A stretch of DNA of 64,000 bases from Antarctobacter albus (GTDB lineage: Bacteria; Pseudomonadota; Alphaproteobacteria; Rhodobacterales; Rhodobacteraceae). The stretch's first letter is position 1, and each line of letters opens with the position of its first letter. Below are positions 50,909 through 59,863 of this stretch, piece by piece. The position numbers and the translations under genes were made by a program. The notes under the pieces were generated by a model that saw only the letters and a list, made by a program, of their open reading frames with translations, did not search any database and was not told the origin of the DNA. The stretch is taken from positions 1 to 64,000 of the forward strand of contig NZ_FMZI01000017.1 of the NCBI RefSeq assembly GCF_900101505.1, in the 5' to 3' direction.

Positions 50909-51289
50909 TCATTCAAGCGCCGAGGGGCGCGACTTGTCCAATGCGCGGCGGTCTTTCTTGGTCGGGCGACCGCCGCCCTCATAGCGCGGCGCCCGCGGTT
51001 CACGCTCGCGTGGCTTGGGCGGATCGAGATCCTCGTAGAGCGCCTGCGCCTCAGGCGCAGGCCCGCGCCGCTCTCCGGGCGCGACAATTCGGATCACCCG
51101 CACGTCGCGTTCCTTGGGGAAGGTCAGGATGTCCCCCGGCCCCACCATGAAGGCAGGTTTCGCCACCGGCGAGCCGTTCACACGGCAATGACCGCCCGAT
51201 ACAAGCTTGGCCGAAAGCGAGCGCGTCTTGAAGAACCGCGCATGCCAGAGCCACTTGTCTAGGCGGATCTTGGCGGGGCCTTCCCCCAT
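50909..51289 (-). CDS. S4-domain RNA-binding protein (Hsp15/HslR-like)
   Basis: A 126-residue protein with an N-terminal S4 RNA-binding fold, 'IRLDKWLWHARFFKTRSLSA' and 'KLVSGGHCRVNGSPVAKPA', followed by a basic, Arg/Lys/Pro-rich tail. In E. coli, Hsp15 rescues stalled 50S subunits carrying peptidyl-tRNA. The ATG directly abuts the helicase stop, so the two are co-translated; the pairing with a Suv3-like helicase suggests RNA metabolism. Confidence 0.88.
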   Translation of the reverse strand: MGEGPAKIRLDKWLWHARFFKTRSLSAKLVSGGHCRVNGSPVAKPAFMVGPGDILTFPKERDVRVIRIVAPGERRGPAPEAQALYEDLDPPKPREREPRAPRYEGGGRPTKKDRRALDKSRPSALE

Positions 51290-54253
51290 TCAGGTCTTGT
51301 CCTTGAGCCCCATGAGCGCTGCCGCAAAGGGGTTGTCCGGATCAATCGGCTTGTCCTTCTTGGGCGGGCGCGCCTCGAACTTGCGGCCACCACCGTCGCG
51401 CGGCGGCTTGCCCTTCGGCTTGCCGCCCTTGCCACGGGGACGGTCGCCGCCCTTGTTGTCCTGCCGGTCGCCGCGCTGCGGACGTCCGCCGCCCTTGGCG
51501 CCGTCGCCGCCGCGCGCATCGCGCCGGGGCTTGCCCCCGCCACGCCGCTGGTTGCCGCGATTGCCGCCCCAGGTGAAGGAATAGAAGATCTCAATCTCGG
51601 GACCGGCCAGCGCCTCGTCCGGGGCCTCGCCCGGGGTCAGCTCTTCTTCGGGCGTCTCGGACACCGGGCTCTCGGCCACGGGTTCAGCGGGCTCGGCGGA
51701 AACCGGCGCCTCGCCCTCGTCTTCCAATTGCGCCACCGGCGCGGCCACATCGGCCGGCTCCGGCGTTTCACCTGCGTCCGGGCTGACGCCTGCGGGCTCT
51801 TCGCCCGCTGCGTCCATGACCGGCTTGTCGTCAGCCGGCGCCCCTGCCTCACCTGCAACCACCGCATCGGCGGGTTTGACCTTTTCGCGCTCTCCCTTTT
51901 CGGCGCGATAGCCCAGGCCCTGCATCAGGTCGGCGAACTGTTCCAGCGTCATGCCAGTGATCGACAGCATGTCGGCCTTGGCCTCGAATCCGCCGCGGCT
52001 GTCCTCGGCGCGCAGCATGTCGGCCAGACGTTCCAGCATGTCGATGCGGATCGCCCGGGCGCCGGATTTACGGTAGCCCGCCAGCGTGTAATGCTGCGCC
52101 GGCACCTCGTCCATGTTCGGCACCGTGACCAGCCCCGGCGGCGGCGCCTCGGGGAACTCGTCCAGCCCGTTGGCCAACGACCACAGCACCAGCCGCAGCC
52201 GCGTCGGCGCCGGTTTCAGCAGCAGCGGCATAAAGATCGTGTATTGACCGAACCGCACACCGTGCTTGCGCAGCGAGCCGCGCGCATCCTGGTCCAGCGC
52301 CTTGACGTCATCGGCCACCTGCGACCGCGGGATCACGCCCATCTGTTCGACCATCTGGAAGGCAAATCCGCGCGCCAACCCGGTCAGGGCCTCGTCGTCG
52401 CGCATTTTCAGCAGCGGCTCGAACAGCGCCGCGATCTTGCGGTCCATGAAATGCTGCAACCGGCGCGTGACCTTCTCGGCCACGTCATGCCCGGCCTCGT
52501 CGTCGACGAATGCCACCACGCGCGGCTTGAGCGGATCGTCGCCCTTGGCCAGTTTGCCGACCGCCTGGTCGCCCCACATCAACCCACCCTGTTCGGTAAA
52601 GTCGATCTCGGTATCGGGCGCGTTGTAGAATCGGTCGGCGCGCAGGTGGAAATGCGGTGTCAGCGCCTGCAGGCTTGCCTGGCGCAGCGTCTTGGCCTCC
52701 TGGCCTGTCGCATCCTTGTCCTGCCGGAACCGGAACCCCTCGAGCCTGCCGACGAGATGACCTTCGACGGTGACTTCACCCTGATCGTTCACTTCGGCCA
52801 AGAGGGCCTCCTTCTGTTTCAACCGGCGCAGTAGAACACTGGTGCGCCGGTCTACAAATCTCTGCGTCAGACGCTCGTGCAGGGCATCCGACAGGGCGTC
52901 TTCTACAGCGCGCGTTCGCCCGCGCCAATGGTCTTCGTCCGCGACCCAGCCCTTTCGCTGAGCCACATAAGTCCATGTGCGGATATACGCCAGCCGTTTC
53001 GACAATGTGTCAATGTCGCCATCGGTCCGGTCGATCCTGTTGACCTGTCGGGCCAGGAAATCATCGGGCACGCGTCCGTTTTGATGCAAGTGCCCAAAGA
53101 TAACGCCCAAAAGGCCCGCGTGTTCCGCCGGCGAAATTCCGCGGAAATCGGGGATTCGGCAGACATCCCACAACAGTTGCACCGATGCCGTGTCCGAAGC
53201 CCGGGCGCGCACCTCTGCCTCGGAGGCCAGGGCACGCAGCGCGCGCAGGTCATCGGCCTCGCGCGCCTTGGTCAGCATCTCGTGGTCCGGCGAGGCGTCC
53301 AGGCTGGCATCCAGCGCGTCGATGGATCCGAAGCGGAGCGCGGAACTGCGCCAGTTCAGTTTCTTCAGCGGGGTGAAGGAATGGTTGCAGATCGCCTCTG
53401 CCCATTCGTCCGGGATCGGCCCCGTATCGCCGGTGACGCCGAAGGTGCCGTTCGACATGCCGCGCCCTGCCCGCCCCGCGATCTGTGCCAGCTCGTTCGG
53501 TTGCAGCGGGCGCATCCGCCGCCCGTCGAATTTCGTCAGCGAGGAAAAGGCAACATGGTCGATGTCGAGGTTCAGGCCCATGCCGATGGCATCTGTCGCC
53601 ACCAGGTAATCCACCTCGCCATTCTGGTAGAGGTCGACCTGCGCGTTGCGTGTCCGGGGTGACAGCGCCCCCATGACCACGGCCGCCCCGCCCTTCTGCC
53701 GTTTCAGCAGTTCCGCGATGGCATAGACATTGTCGACGCTGAAACCGACGATGGCGGTCCGCGCCGGCAGGCGGCTGATCTTTTTCGAGCCGGTATAAAC
53801 AAGCTGGCTCATCCGTTCGCGACGGACGTATTCCACCCCCGGCACCAGCGCCCCGATGGGTCCGCGCATCGTGTCGGACCCCAGGAACAGGGTCTCATGC
53901 GTGCCGCGCATCCGCAGCAGGCGGTCGGTAAAGACATGGCCGCGTTCTGGATCGGCGCAAAGCTGGATCTCGTCGATTGCGACGAAATCCGTGCCCATGC
54001 CCTCGGGCATCGCCTCGACCGTGCAGACCCAGTATTTCGCCCGTGGCGGAACGATCCGTTCCTCGCCCGTCACCAGCGCCACCACAGACGGGCCGCGGAT
54101 CGCCACGATCTTGTCGAAAACCTCGCGCGCAAGCAGGCGCAGCGGCAGTCCGATCACGCCGGTGCGATAGCCAAGCATCCGCTCGATGGCGTAGTGGGTC
54201 TTGCCTGTGTTGGTCGGGCCGAGAACGGCCGCGATCCGGGAATTCTGGGCCAT
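51290..54253 (-). CDS. Suv3-like ATP-dependent RNA helicase with a long low-complexity tail
   Basis: A 987-residue helicase-related protein. The SF2 core (~1-310) has Walker A 'VLGPTNTGKTHYAIERML', DExH-box variant 'VAIDEIQLCADPERGHVFTD' and motif VI 'NELAQIAGRAGRGMSNGTFG', closest in pattern to mitochondrial Suv3/degradosome helicases. Middle domains extend to ~800. From ~810 to 900 runs an Ala/Glu/Pro-rich acidic linker, then ~85 residues rich in Gly, Arg and Lys ('GGNRGNQRRGGGKPRRDARG') like RGG RNA-binding tails. First gene of the helicase-S4 unit. Confidence 0.88.
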   Translation of the reverse strand: MAQNSRIAAVLGPTNTGKTHYAIERMLGYRTGVIGLPLRLLAREVFDKIVAIRGPSVVALVTGEERIVPPRAKYWVCTVEAMPEGMGTDFVAIDEIQLCADPERGHVFTDRLLRMRGTHETLFLGSDTMRGPIGALVPGVEYVRRERMSQLVYTGSKKISRLPARTAIVGFSVDNVYAIAELLKRQKGGAAVVMGALSPRTRNAQVDLYQNGEVDYLVATDAIGMGLNLDIDHVAFSSLTKFDGRRMRPLQPNELAQIAGRAGRGMSNGTFGVTGDTGPIPDEWAEAICNHSFTPLKKLNWRSSALRFGSIDALDASLDASPDHEMLTKAREADDLRALRALASEAEVRARASDTASVQLLWDVCRIPDFRGISPAEHAGLLGVIFGHLHQNGRVPDDFLARQVNRIDRTDGDIDTLSKRLAYIRTWTYVAQRKGWVADEDHWRGRTRAVEDALSDALHERLTQRFVDRRTSVLLRRLKQKEALLAEVNDQGEVTVEGHLVGRLEGFRFRQDKDATGQEAKTLRQASLQALTPHFHLRADRFYNAPDTEIDFTEQGGLMWGDQAVGKLAKGDDPLKPRVVAFVDDEAGHDVAEKVTRRLQHFMDRKIAALFEPLLKMRDDEALTGLARGFAFQMVEQMGVIPRSQVADDVKALDQDARGSLRKHGVRFGQYTIFMPLLLKPAPTRLRLVLWSLANGLDEFPEAPPPGLVTVPNMDEVPAQHYTLAGYRKSGARAIRIDMLERLADMLRAEDSRGGFEAKADMLSITGMTLEQFADLMQGLGYRAEKGEREKVKPADAVVAGEAGAPADDKPVMDAAGEEPAGVSPDAGETPEPADVAAPVAQLEDEGEAPVSAEPAEPVAESPVSETPEEELTPGEAPDEALAGPEIEIFYSFTWGGNRGNQRRGGGKPRRDARGGDGAKGGGRPQRGDRQDNKGGDRPRGKGGKPKGKPPRDGGGRKFEARPPKKDKPIDPDNPFAAALMGLKDKT

Positions 54254-54270
54254 TGGGCCGCCTATGTCTC

Positions 54271-54300
54271 AGGCGCCCCGCACCTGTCGGCGCGGCGCCT
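54271..54300 (-). terminator. Hairpin between the TPR gene and the helicase gene
   Basis: AGGCGCC (54271-54277) pairs with GGCGCCT (54294-54300) around a 16-base loop in the 58-bp gap downstream of the TPR protein on the minus strand. It may end that transcript, though no T run follows. Confidence 0.45.
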
Positions 54301-54311
54301 CTCTTGCCTCG

Positions 54312-54863
54312 TCAGAGCGTGATGCCGATGGCCCTGCGCTCGAGCCGCTCCATCGCCTTCTGGACGTCGGGATCATGCGGCCTGAGTTCAAGTACCTTCT
54401 CGAAGGCGCGATAGGCAAGGGCCGGTTTTCCGACCTGTTCATTGATCGCCCCGACCCCGCGCAGCGCCGCGAAATGGTTTGGATTCAGCGCCAGAACCCT
54501 TTCCAGGGCGTCCATCGCCGGGCCGAACTTCTCGGCCCCGAAATAGGCCAGCGCAAGCCCGTGCCACCCTTCGGCGAAATCCGGCGCATGGTCCGTCAGG
54601 GCGCGGAAATGCTCGATCGCGGCCTTGTGGTTCTTGACCTCCAGCGCATCACGCCCGCGCTTCAAGAGCAGGTCCATGCTGGCCGAACCTGACTTGGACC
54701 ACTCGGCGATCAGCTGGTTTTCCAGCCGCTGCGCGGCGGTCGCGGTCTCGGCCTCCTGCAGCTCTGCAAGCAGCTCTGCCGAGCGATCTTCCGCCCTCCC
54801 GAGGGAGGGTAGGGAAATCATGACTAGGGCGCAAAATGCCGCGAGGATACGTTTGTAATCCAT
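54312..54863 (-). CDS. Exported TPR protein
   Basis: A 183-residue periplasmic protein. Sec signal 'RILAAFCALVMISLPSLGRA' at the start, then at least three tetratricopeptide repeats, e.g. 'AIEHFRALTDHAPDFAEGWH', 'ALAYFGAEKFGPAMDALERV' and 'LALNPNHFAALRGVGAINEQ'. Such proteins scaffold envelope complexes. ATG 54863 has GAGG upstream; ATG 54878 and the longer reading are less well placed. Confidence 0.82.
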   Translation of the reverse strand: MDYKRILAAFCALVMISLPSLGRAEDRSAELLAELQEAETATAAQRLENQLIAEWSKSGSASMDLLLKRGRDALEVKNHKAAIEHFRALTDHAPDFAEGWHGLALAYFGAEKFGPAMDALERVLALNPNHFAALRGVGAINEQVGKPALAYRAFEKVLELRPHDPDVQKAMERLERRAIGITL

Positions 54864-54952
54864 ATGTGCCGTCCTCATAACTTGGGCTGAGTGTAGCGTC
54901 TGAACGCCAGTTGGCCAGCGCACGATTATGAGAGCAAGCTTTAGGAGCGAAA

Positions 54953-55243
54953 ATGAGCGACACAGTCAACGCGGCCGTCAAAGCCCTGAATGAAAAAATG
55001 GGCGGAAACGGGTTCGACGGAACCGCGAAAATGACCATTGAGGACGAAGGCAGCCTGATCATCGACGAAAACGGCGCACATGCCGGTGACGAGTCCGCAG
55101 ATGTGACCATGACCGCCAGCGCCGACACCTTCCTTGCCATTGTCGAAGGCGATCTGGACCCGACCTCGGCCTTCATGTCCGGCAAGCTTGCCATCGAGGG
55201 CGACATGTCCGCCGCCATGCGCCTCGCACAGGTCCTGGCCTGA
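54953..55243 (+). CDS. SCP2 sterol-binding domain protein
   Basis: A 96-residue protein that is almost entirely an SCP2 lipid-binding fold: 'GTAKMTIEDEGSLIIDENGA', 'ADVTMTASADTFLAIVEGDL' and 'DPTSAFMSGKLAIEGDMSAA'. It binds acyl chains or other hydrophobic ligands in the cytoplasm. The stop overlaps the start of the following hydrolase (TGATG), so the pair likely works on lipids. Confidence 0.9.
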   Translation: MSDTVNAAVKALNEKMGGNGFDGTAKMTIEDEGSLIIDENGAHAGDESADVTMTASADTFLAIVEGDLDPTSAFMSGKLAIEGDMSAAMRLAQVLA

Positions 55244-56205
55244 TGAACGCCGTTCCCGCGCCCTTCCACGCCGATCTTGCAGAAGGTCCGGCAGACGCCC
55301 GTGCCTGGTGGATGACCACCTCGGACGGGCTGCGTGTGCGCATCGCGCATTATGGCAGCAACGGGGCGCGGGGCACGGTTTTCATGTTCCCCGGCCGGAC
55401 CGAATACGTCGAGAAATACGGCCGTGTCAGCCGCCATCTTTCAGATGCCGGCTATCATGTCCTTGCCATCGACTGGCGCGGACAGGGGCTGGCCGACCGG
55501 ATGCTGGACGAACGCCGCACCGGCCACGTCGGCGTCTTCGAGGACTACCAGCGCGATGTCGCCAGCATGGTGCAACTGGCCGACGACCTCGGCCTGCCCG
55601 GCCCGCGCCACCTGATCGGCCATTCGATGGGCGGCTGTATCGGGCTCCGCGCTGTCTCTGACGGTCTCGACGTGGCCTCCTGCGTGTTTACCGGCCCGAT
55701 GTGGGGCATCCGCATCGCCGACCCGGTCCGCCCCGCCGCCTGGGCGATCTCGCGGATGTCGAAAACCGTGGGCCTGGGCCATCTCTTTGCACCGGGCACC
55801 GGGGCCGACAGCTACATCGCCTCCAACGCCTTTGACGACAACCTGCTGACCACCGACACCGAGCAATGGGATTACATGCGCCGCCAGGTGCTGGCGATCC
55901 CCGAACTGCAACTGGGCGGCCCCTCGTTACACTGGCTGCACGAGGCGCTTGCCGAAACCCGCCGCCTGGCCCGACGTCCCTCTCCGAAACAGCCCTGCAT
56001 CTGCTATTGCGGCACCAACGAACGTATCGTCGACATCGACCGCATCCGCTCGCGCATGGCGCGATGGCCGAACGGGCGCCTCGACATGGTCGAGGCCGGT
56101 GAGCACGAGATCCTGATGGAAAGCCCGCATATCCGCGAACGCGTCCTGTCCGAGATCGTCGCGCATTTCGACAGCGCAACAGACCGGACCGCCCTGCGCG
56201 CCTGA
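55243..56205 (+). CDS. Alpha/beta hydrolase, lysophospholipase/monoacylglycerol lipase type
   Basis: A 320-residue serine hydrolase. 'FMFPGRTEYVEKYGRVSRHL' (oxyanion region), 'LAIDWRGQGLADRM', and the nucleophile elbow 'LIGHSMGGCIGLRAV' with GHSMG at ~128. Late residues 'EAGEHEILMES' give the catalytic His. The order matches PldB-type lysophospholipases. Coupled to the SCP2 gene by a one-base overlap. Confidence 0.87.
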   Translation: MNAVPAPFHADLAEGPADARAWWMTTSDGLRVRIAHYGSNGARGTVFMFPGRTEYVEKYGRVSRHLSDAGYHVLAIDWRGQGLADRMLDERRTGHVGVFEDYQRDVASMVQLADDLGLPGPRHLIGHSMGGCIGLRAVSDGLDVASCVFTGPMWGIRIADPVRPAAWAISRMSKTVGLGHLFAPGTGADSYIASNAFDDNLLTTDTEQWDYMRRQVLAIPELQLGGPSLHWLHEALAETRRLARRPSPKQPCICYCGTNERIVDIDRIRSRMARWPNGRLDMVEAGEHEILMESPHIRERVLSEIVAHFDSATDRTALRA

Positions 56206-56264
56206 GGCAACCTCCCGAAAATCCGGCACTGGCCCGACGGCGGAAACCGCCTATCCTCAGCCGC

Positions 56265-57275
56265 ATGAGCCAGCCCGTCCTCACCTTCACAGATCGCGGC
56301 ATCTACTGCCCCGCAGGCGATTTCCATATCGACCCCTGGCGCCCGGTCGACCGTGCGCTGATCACCCACGGCCATGCCGATCACGCCCGCCCCGGCCATG
56401 CCGCCTACCTGGCCACGGACGGCGCCCTGCCCGTCATCCGCCACCGCCTGGGCGAAATCGCGGCCGAGGGCATCGCCTATGGCGAAGCGCGACAGATCGG
56501 CGGCGCGCGCGTCTCATTTCATCCCGCCGGCCACCTGCCCGGCTCGGCCCAGATCCGGGTCGAGGTGGATGGCCAGGTCTGGGTCGTCTCGGGCGATTAC
56601 AAGGTGGTGGACGACGGCCTGTCGGAACCTTTCGAGCCGGTTCCTTGCCATGCGTTCATCAGCGAATGCACCTTCGGCCTGCCCGTCTTCACCTGGCCCT
56701 CGCAGAAAGACGTCGCGGCGGAAATCAACGCCTGGTGGGCCGCCAATGCCGCCGAGGGCCGCACATCCATGCTGGGGGCTTATTCGCTGGGCAAGGCACA
56801 GCGTCTCATGTCCATGCTGGAGCCCCAGGGCCCGATCCTGACACATGGCGCTGTCGAGGCTACGAATGCCGTGCTGCGCGCGCAGGGCTACCCCTTGCCA
56901 GAGACCATTCAGGTCACGCCCGACACCGATGTAAAGGCCTTGAAAGGCGCTCTTGTCATCGCGCCGCCTTCGACCCTGGGCAGCACATGGGCGCGCAAAT
57001 TCGGCCCCGCGTCGACCGGCTTTGCCTCTGGCTGGATGCGCCTGCGCGGCATCCGCCGCCGCCGGGGCATGGACCGCGGGTTCGTCATATCCGATCATGC
57101 CGACTGGCCCGGCCTGCAAGAGGTCATCAAGTCCACGGGCGCGGAATCCATATATGTCACGCATGGTTACACGGAAATCTTCTCGCGCTGGCTGAACCAG
57201 CAGGGCTATGATGCCGCCATCATCCCGACAGAGTTCGGAGGCGAAGATGACGCCGAGGGCGGGACCGCGTCATGA
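56265..57275 (+). CDS. Ligase-associated DNA exonuclease (metallo-beta-lactamase fold)
   Basis: A 336-residue MBL/beta-CASP nuclease. The metal-binding motif is 'LITHGHADHARPGHAAYL' (~30-47), with later metal ligands in 'AGHLPGSAQIRV', 'VSGDYK' and 'ISDHADWPGLQE'. It is encoded just before an ATP-dependent ligase (4-bp overlap); this pair usually occurs with the Lhr-type helicase and MBL phosphoesterase genes of a DNA-repair module, which are not seen in the window. Confidence 0.9.
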   Translation: MSQPVLTFTDRGIYCPAGDFHIDPWRPVDRALITHGHADHARPGHAAYLATDGALPVIRHRLGEIAAEGIAYGEARQIGGARVSFHPAGHLPGSAQIRVEVDGQVWVVSGDYKVVDDGLSEPFEPVPCHAFISECTFGLPVFTWPSQKDVAAEINAWWAANAAEGRTSMLGAYSLGKAQRLMSMLEPQGPILTHGAVEATNAVLRAQGYPLPETIQVTPDTDVKALKGALVIAPPSTLGSTWARKFGPASTGFASGWMRLRGIRRRRGMDRGFVISDHADWPGLQEVIKSTGAESIYVTHGYTEIFSRWLNQQGYDAAIIPTEFGGEDDAEGGTAS

Positions 57276-58864
57276 AACGCTTTGCCCGGCTGTTCACCGA
57301 GATCGACCAAACCACGAAAACTACCGTCAAAACAAAGGCCTTGGCCGATTACTTTACCCAGGCACCCGAGGCAGACAAGCTCTGGTGCATCGCGCTTTTC
57401 TCGGGCCGCCGCCCGAAACGGGCCGTGACCACCACCAACCTGCGGGAATGGGCGGCCGAACGGGCGGGCATCCCCCTTTGGCTGCTCGAGGAATCCTATC
57501 CCATCGTCGGCGACCTGGCCGAAACCATCGCCCTGGTCCTGCCTCCTCCGGCGCAGGCCTCAGATCACAGTTTATCACATTGGATCAATGCGCTGCGCGG
57601 CCTTCATGATGTTTCCCTGGACGAGCGGAAACCGCGTATCCTGAACGCCTGGGACCAGCTCGACACCACCGAACGGTTCCTGTTCAACAAGCTCATCACC
57701 GGCGGCTTTCGGATCGGCGTCAGCCGCAAGCTGATGACCCGCGCCCTGGCCCAGGCGACCGGCCAGGACGAGGCAGTGCTGGCGCACAAGCTGATGGGCG
57801 GATGGACACCCGAAACCACCAGCTACCACGCCCTGATCGAGGCAGAGGACCCTGCCGCCGACCAGAGCCGTCCCTATCCCTTCTACCTCGCCTACCAGCT
57901 GGACGAGGCGCCAGTAACGCTTGGCGCCCCGGAAGACTGGCAGGCGGAATGGAAATGGGACGGCATCCGCGGCCAGTTGATTCTGCGCGAGCAGGCCCAT
58001 CACGTCTGGTCACGCGGCGAGGAACTGATGACCGATCGTTTCCCCGAATTTGCCCGCGCTGCCGACTTCCTGCCACCCGGCACCGTGCTGGACGGCGAGA
58101 TCGTGGCCTGGGAAGGCACGCAGCCCATGCCCTTCAGCGCATTGCAACCGCGCATCGGGCGCAAGACGGTGCCGAAGAAACTGCTGCGCGAGGCGCCGGT
58201 GATCCTGCTGGCCTACGATTTGCTGGAAGAAAACGGTGCCGACCTCCGGGATGTACCGCTCTCCACGCGCCGTGCACGGCTCGACGCGCTCTTGGCCGAC
58301 CTGCCCTCCGACGCGCCGGTGCGGGCCTCTCCCGTCGTGCCTTTCGCAGACTGGTACGCACTGGCAGTGACCCGCGCGAAGGCCCGTGATTTCCGCGCCG
58401 AGGGCCTGATGCTGAAGCGCCGCGACAGCCCCTATCTGTCGGGCCGCAAGAAGGGTGACTGGTGGAAATGGAAGTTGGACCCGCTGACCGTCGACGCGGT
58501 GATGATCTACGCCCAGCAGGGCCACGGTCGCCGCGCCAACCTGTTCACCGATTTCACCTTTGCCGTCTGGCAGGGCAACGAACTGGTCCCTTTCACCAAG
58601 GCCTATTCAGGGCTGACGGACAAGGAATTCGACGCGATCACGGCCTGGGTGCGCAAGAACACCCAGCAACGCTTTGGTCCCGTGCGGCAGGTGCGCCCCG
58701 AACATGTTTTCGAGATCGCCTTTGAGGGCATCCAGCCCAGCCCGCGCCACAAGTCGGGCCTGGCCCTGCGGTTTCCGCGCATGTCGCGCTGGCGTCACGA
58801 CAAAACCCCGCAGGACGCCAACACGCTGGACGATCTGCGGGCGCTCCTGGCAGCCTACGGCTGA
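57272..58864 (+). CDS. ATP-dependent DNA ligase
   Basis: A 530-residue bacterial ATP-dependent ligase. The nucleotidyl lysine motif is 'AEWKWDGIRGQLILREQ' (KxDG at ~229-232), preceded by an N-terminal DNA-binding domain (~1-180). Motif IV-like 'EGLMLKRRDSPYLSGRKKGD' and motif V 'WWKWKLDPLTVDAVMIYAQ' follow, then an OB-fold. It works with the upstream exonuclease in repair rather than replication, which needs the NAD-dependent LigA. Confidence 0.93.
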   Translation: MKRFARLFTEIDQTTKTTVKTKALADYFTQAPEADKLWCIALFSGRRPKRAVTTTNLREWAAERAGIPLWLLEESYPIVGDLAETIALVLPPPAQASDHSLSHWINALRGLHDVSLDERKPRILNAWDQLDTTERFLFNKLITGGFRIGVSRKLMTRALAQATGQDEAVLAHKLMGGWTPETTSYHALIEAEDPAADQSRPYPFYLAYQLDEAPVTLGAPEDWQAEWKWDGIRGQLILREQAHHVWSRGEELMTDRFPEFARAADFLPPGTVLDGEIVAWEGTQPMPFSALQPRIGRKTVPKKLLREAPVILLAYDLLEENGADLRDVPLSTRRARLDALLADLPSDAPVRASPVVPFADWYALAVTRAKARDFRAEGLMLKRRDSPYLSGRKKGDWWKWKLDPLTVDAVMIYAQQGHGRRANLFTDFTFAVWQGNELVPFTKAYSGLTDKEFDAITAWVRKNTQQRFGPVRQVRPEHVFEIAFEGIQPSPRHKSGLALRFPRMSRWRHDKTPQDANTLDDLRALLAAYG

Positions 58865-58964
58865 CGGGAAAGTCACATCAGGACCAATGTCCGGTTTTCC
58901 CGACTGGCAGCTAAAGGGACATTGTGGGTACATGGCCCGGCATTCTGAACTGGACCTTGCCGAC

Positions 58965-59831
58965 ATGCTTCGCCCCCTCCTGCTCTGCCTCGGGCTATTT
59001 GCGCCCGCTGCTGCCCATGCGCAGTCCTTCAACATCGAGGGGACCGTCGCGATCAGCGCGCATGACTACCGCAACCTGTCCGGCATCGGTGTGATCGATG
59101 CCACCGCGTCGATCCCGCTCAGCCGCAACCATCCTCTGACGCTGGAATTCGGCACCTATCTCTTTGGGCTGGATGGCAAACGGCCGCATGAGACCTACGC
59201 CGCTTTCGCCTGGAACGACACCTGGCGCGCGGGCGTCGTGCGTCCGGCCTATGACCAGGTACTGCCCTCGGTCTTTGCCCGTGCGGCGCCCTATCTCGCC
59301 TATGAGCGCGCAGAATACACCCGCGCCCATGCCACGGTCGAGGCCATGCGCCGCACCGCCGTGCCCTGGGGACTGTCCTGGCAACAGAGCTATGGCCGGA
59401 CCGATGTCGCCGTGTCGCTGCACGACGCGGTCAAGGGCAGCTTTCGTGCCGCCTCTGTGGCGGTGACCTACAACGGCGATGGCTGGCAACTGGCAGGCGC
59501 GGTGGAAACCGTGACCTCGCGCACGATGGATCACCACGGCATCAACGCCAAGCTGGGCGCGCGCTTCGACATCGGTCGCGCGGATTTCGGCGTGACCTGG
59601 CTGCACCCCGAGGTCAACGACAAACCGGACGCGATCGCGCTGGACCTCGTCTTTCCCGTGACCACGAAACTGGACATGATGGCCTTTGGCGAGTTCACCG
59701 ACGGCGGCAAGGACGATGCTTATGGCATCGCGCTGGACTACAAGCTGCGCCCCGATACAAGCGTCCTCTTCGCTGCCACCGATGGACGCGGTGGCAGCGG
59801 TATTCACCTGACGCTCGAACGGCGGTTCTGA
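58965..59831 (+). CDS. Exported beta-barrel-like protein
   Basis: A 288-residue protein with a signal peptide 'MLRPLLLCLGLFAPAAAHAQ'. The rest alternates hydrophobic and polar residues in short strands ('TLEFGTYLFGLDG', 'TDVAVSLHDAVKGSFRAASV', 'IALDYKLRPDTSVLFAATDG') and ends in a C-terminal aromatic, 'HLTLERRF', the mark of outer-membrane barrels. Probably a porin-like or small-molecule barrel; I do not recognise the family. An earlier ATG at 58932 would place a charged leader before the signal peptide. Confidence 0.7.
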   Translation: MLRPLLLCLGLFAPAAAHAQSFNIEGTVAISAHDYRNLSGIGVIDATASIPLSRNHPLTLEFGTYLFGLDGKRPHETYAAFAWNDTWRAGVVRPAYDQVLPSVFARAAPYLAYERAEYTRAHATVEAMRRTAVPWGLSWQQSYGRTDVAVSLHDAVKGSFRAASVAVTYNGDGWQLAGAVETVTSRTMDHHGINAKLGARFDIGRADFGVTWLHPEVNDKPDAIALDLVFPVTTKLDMMAFGEFTDGGKDDAYGIALDYKLRPDTSVLFAATDGRGGSGIHLTLERRF

Positions 59832-59863
59832 TCCCGCTGCATCGTCAGTTTACCCGGCAGGCC

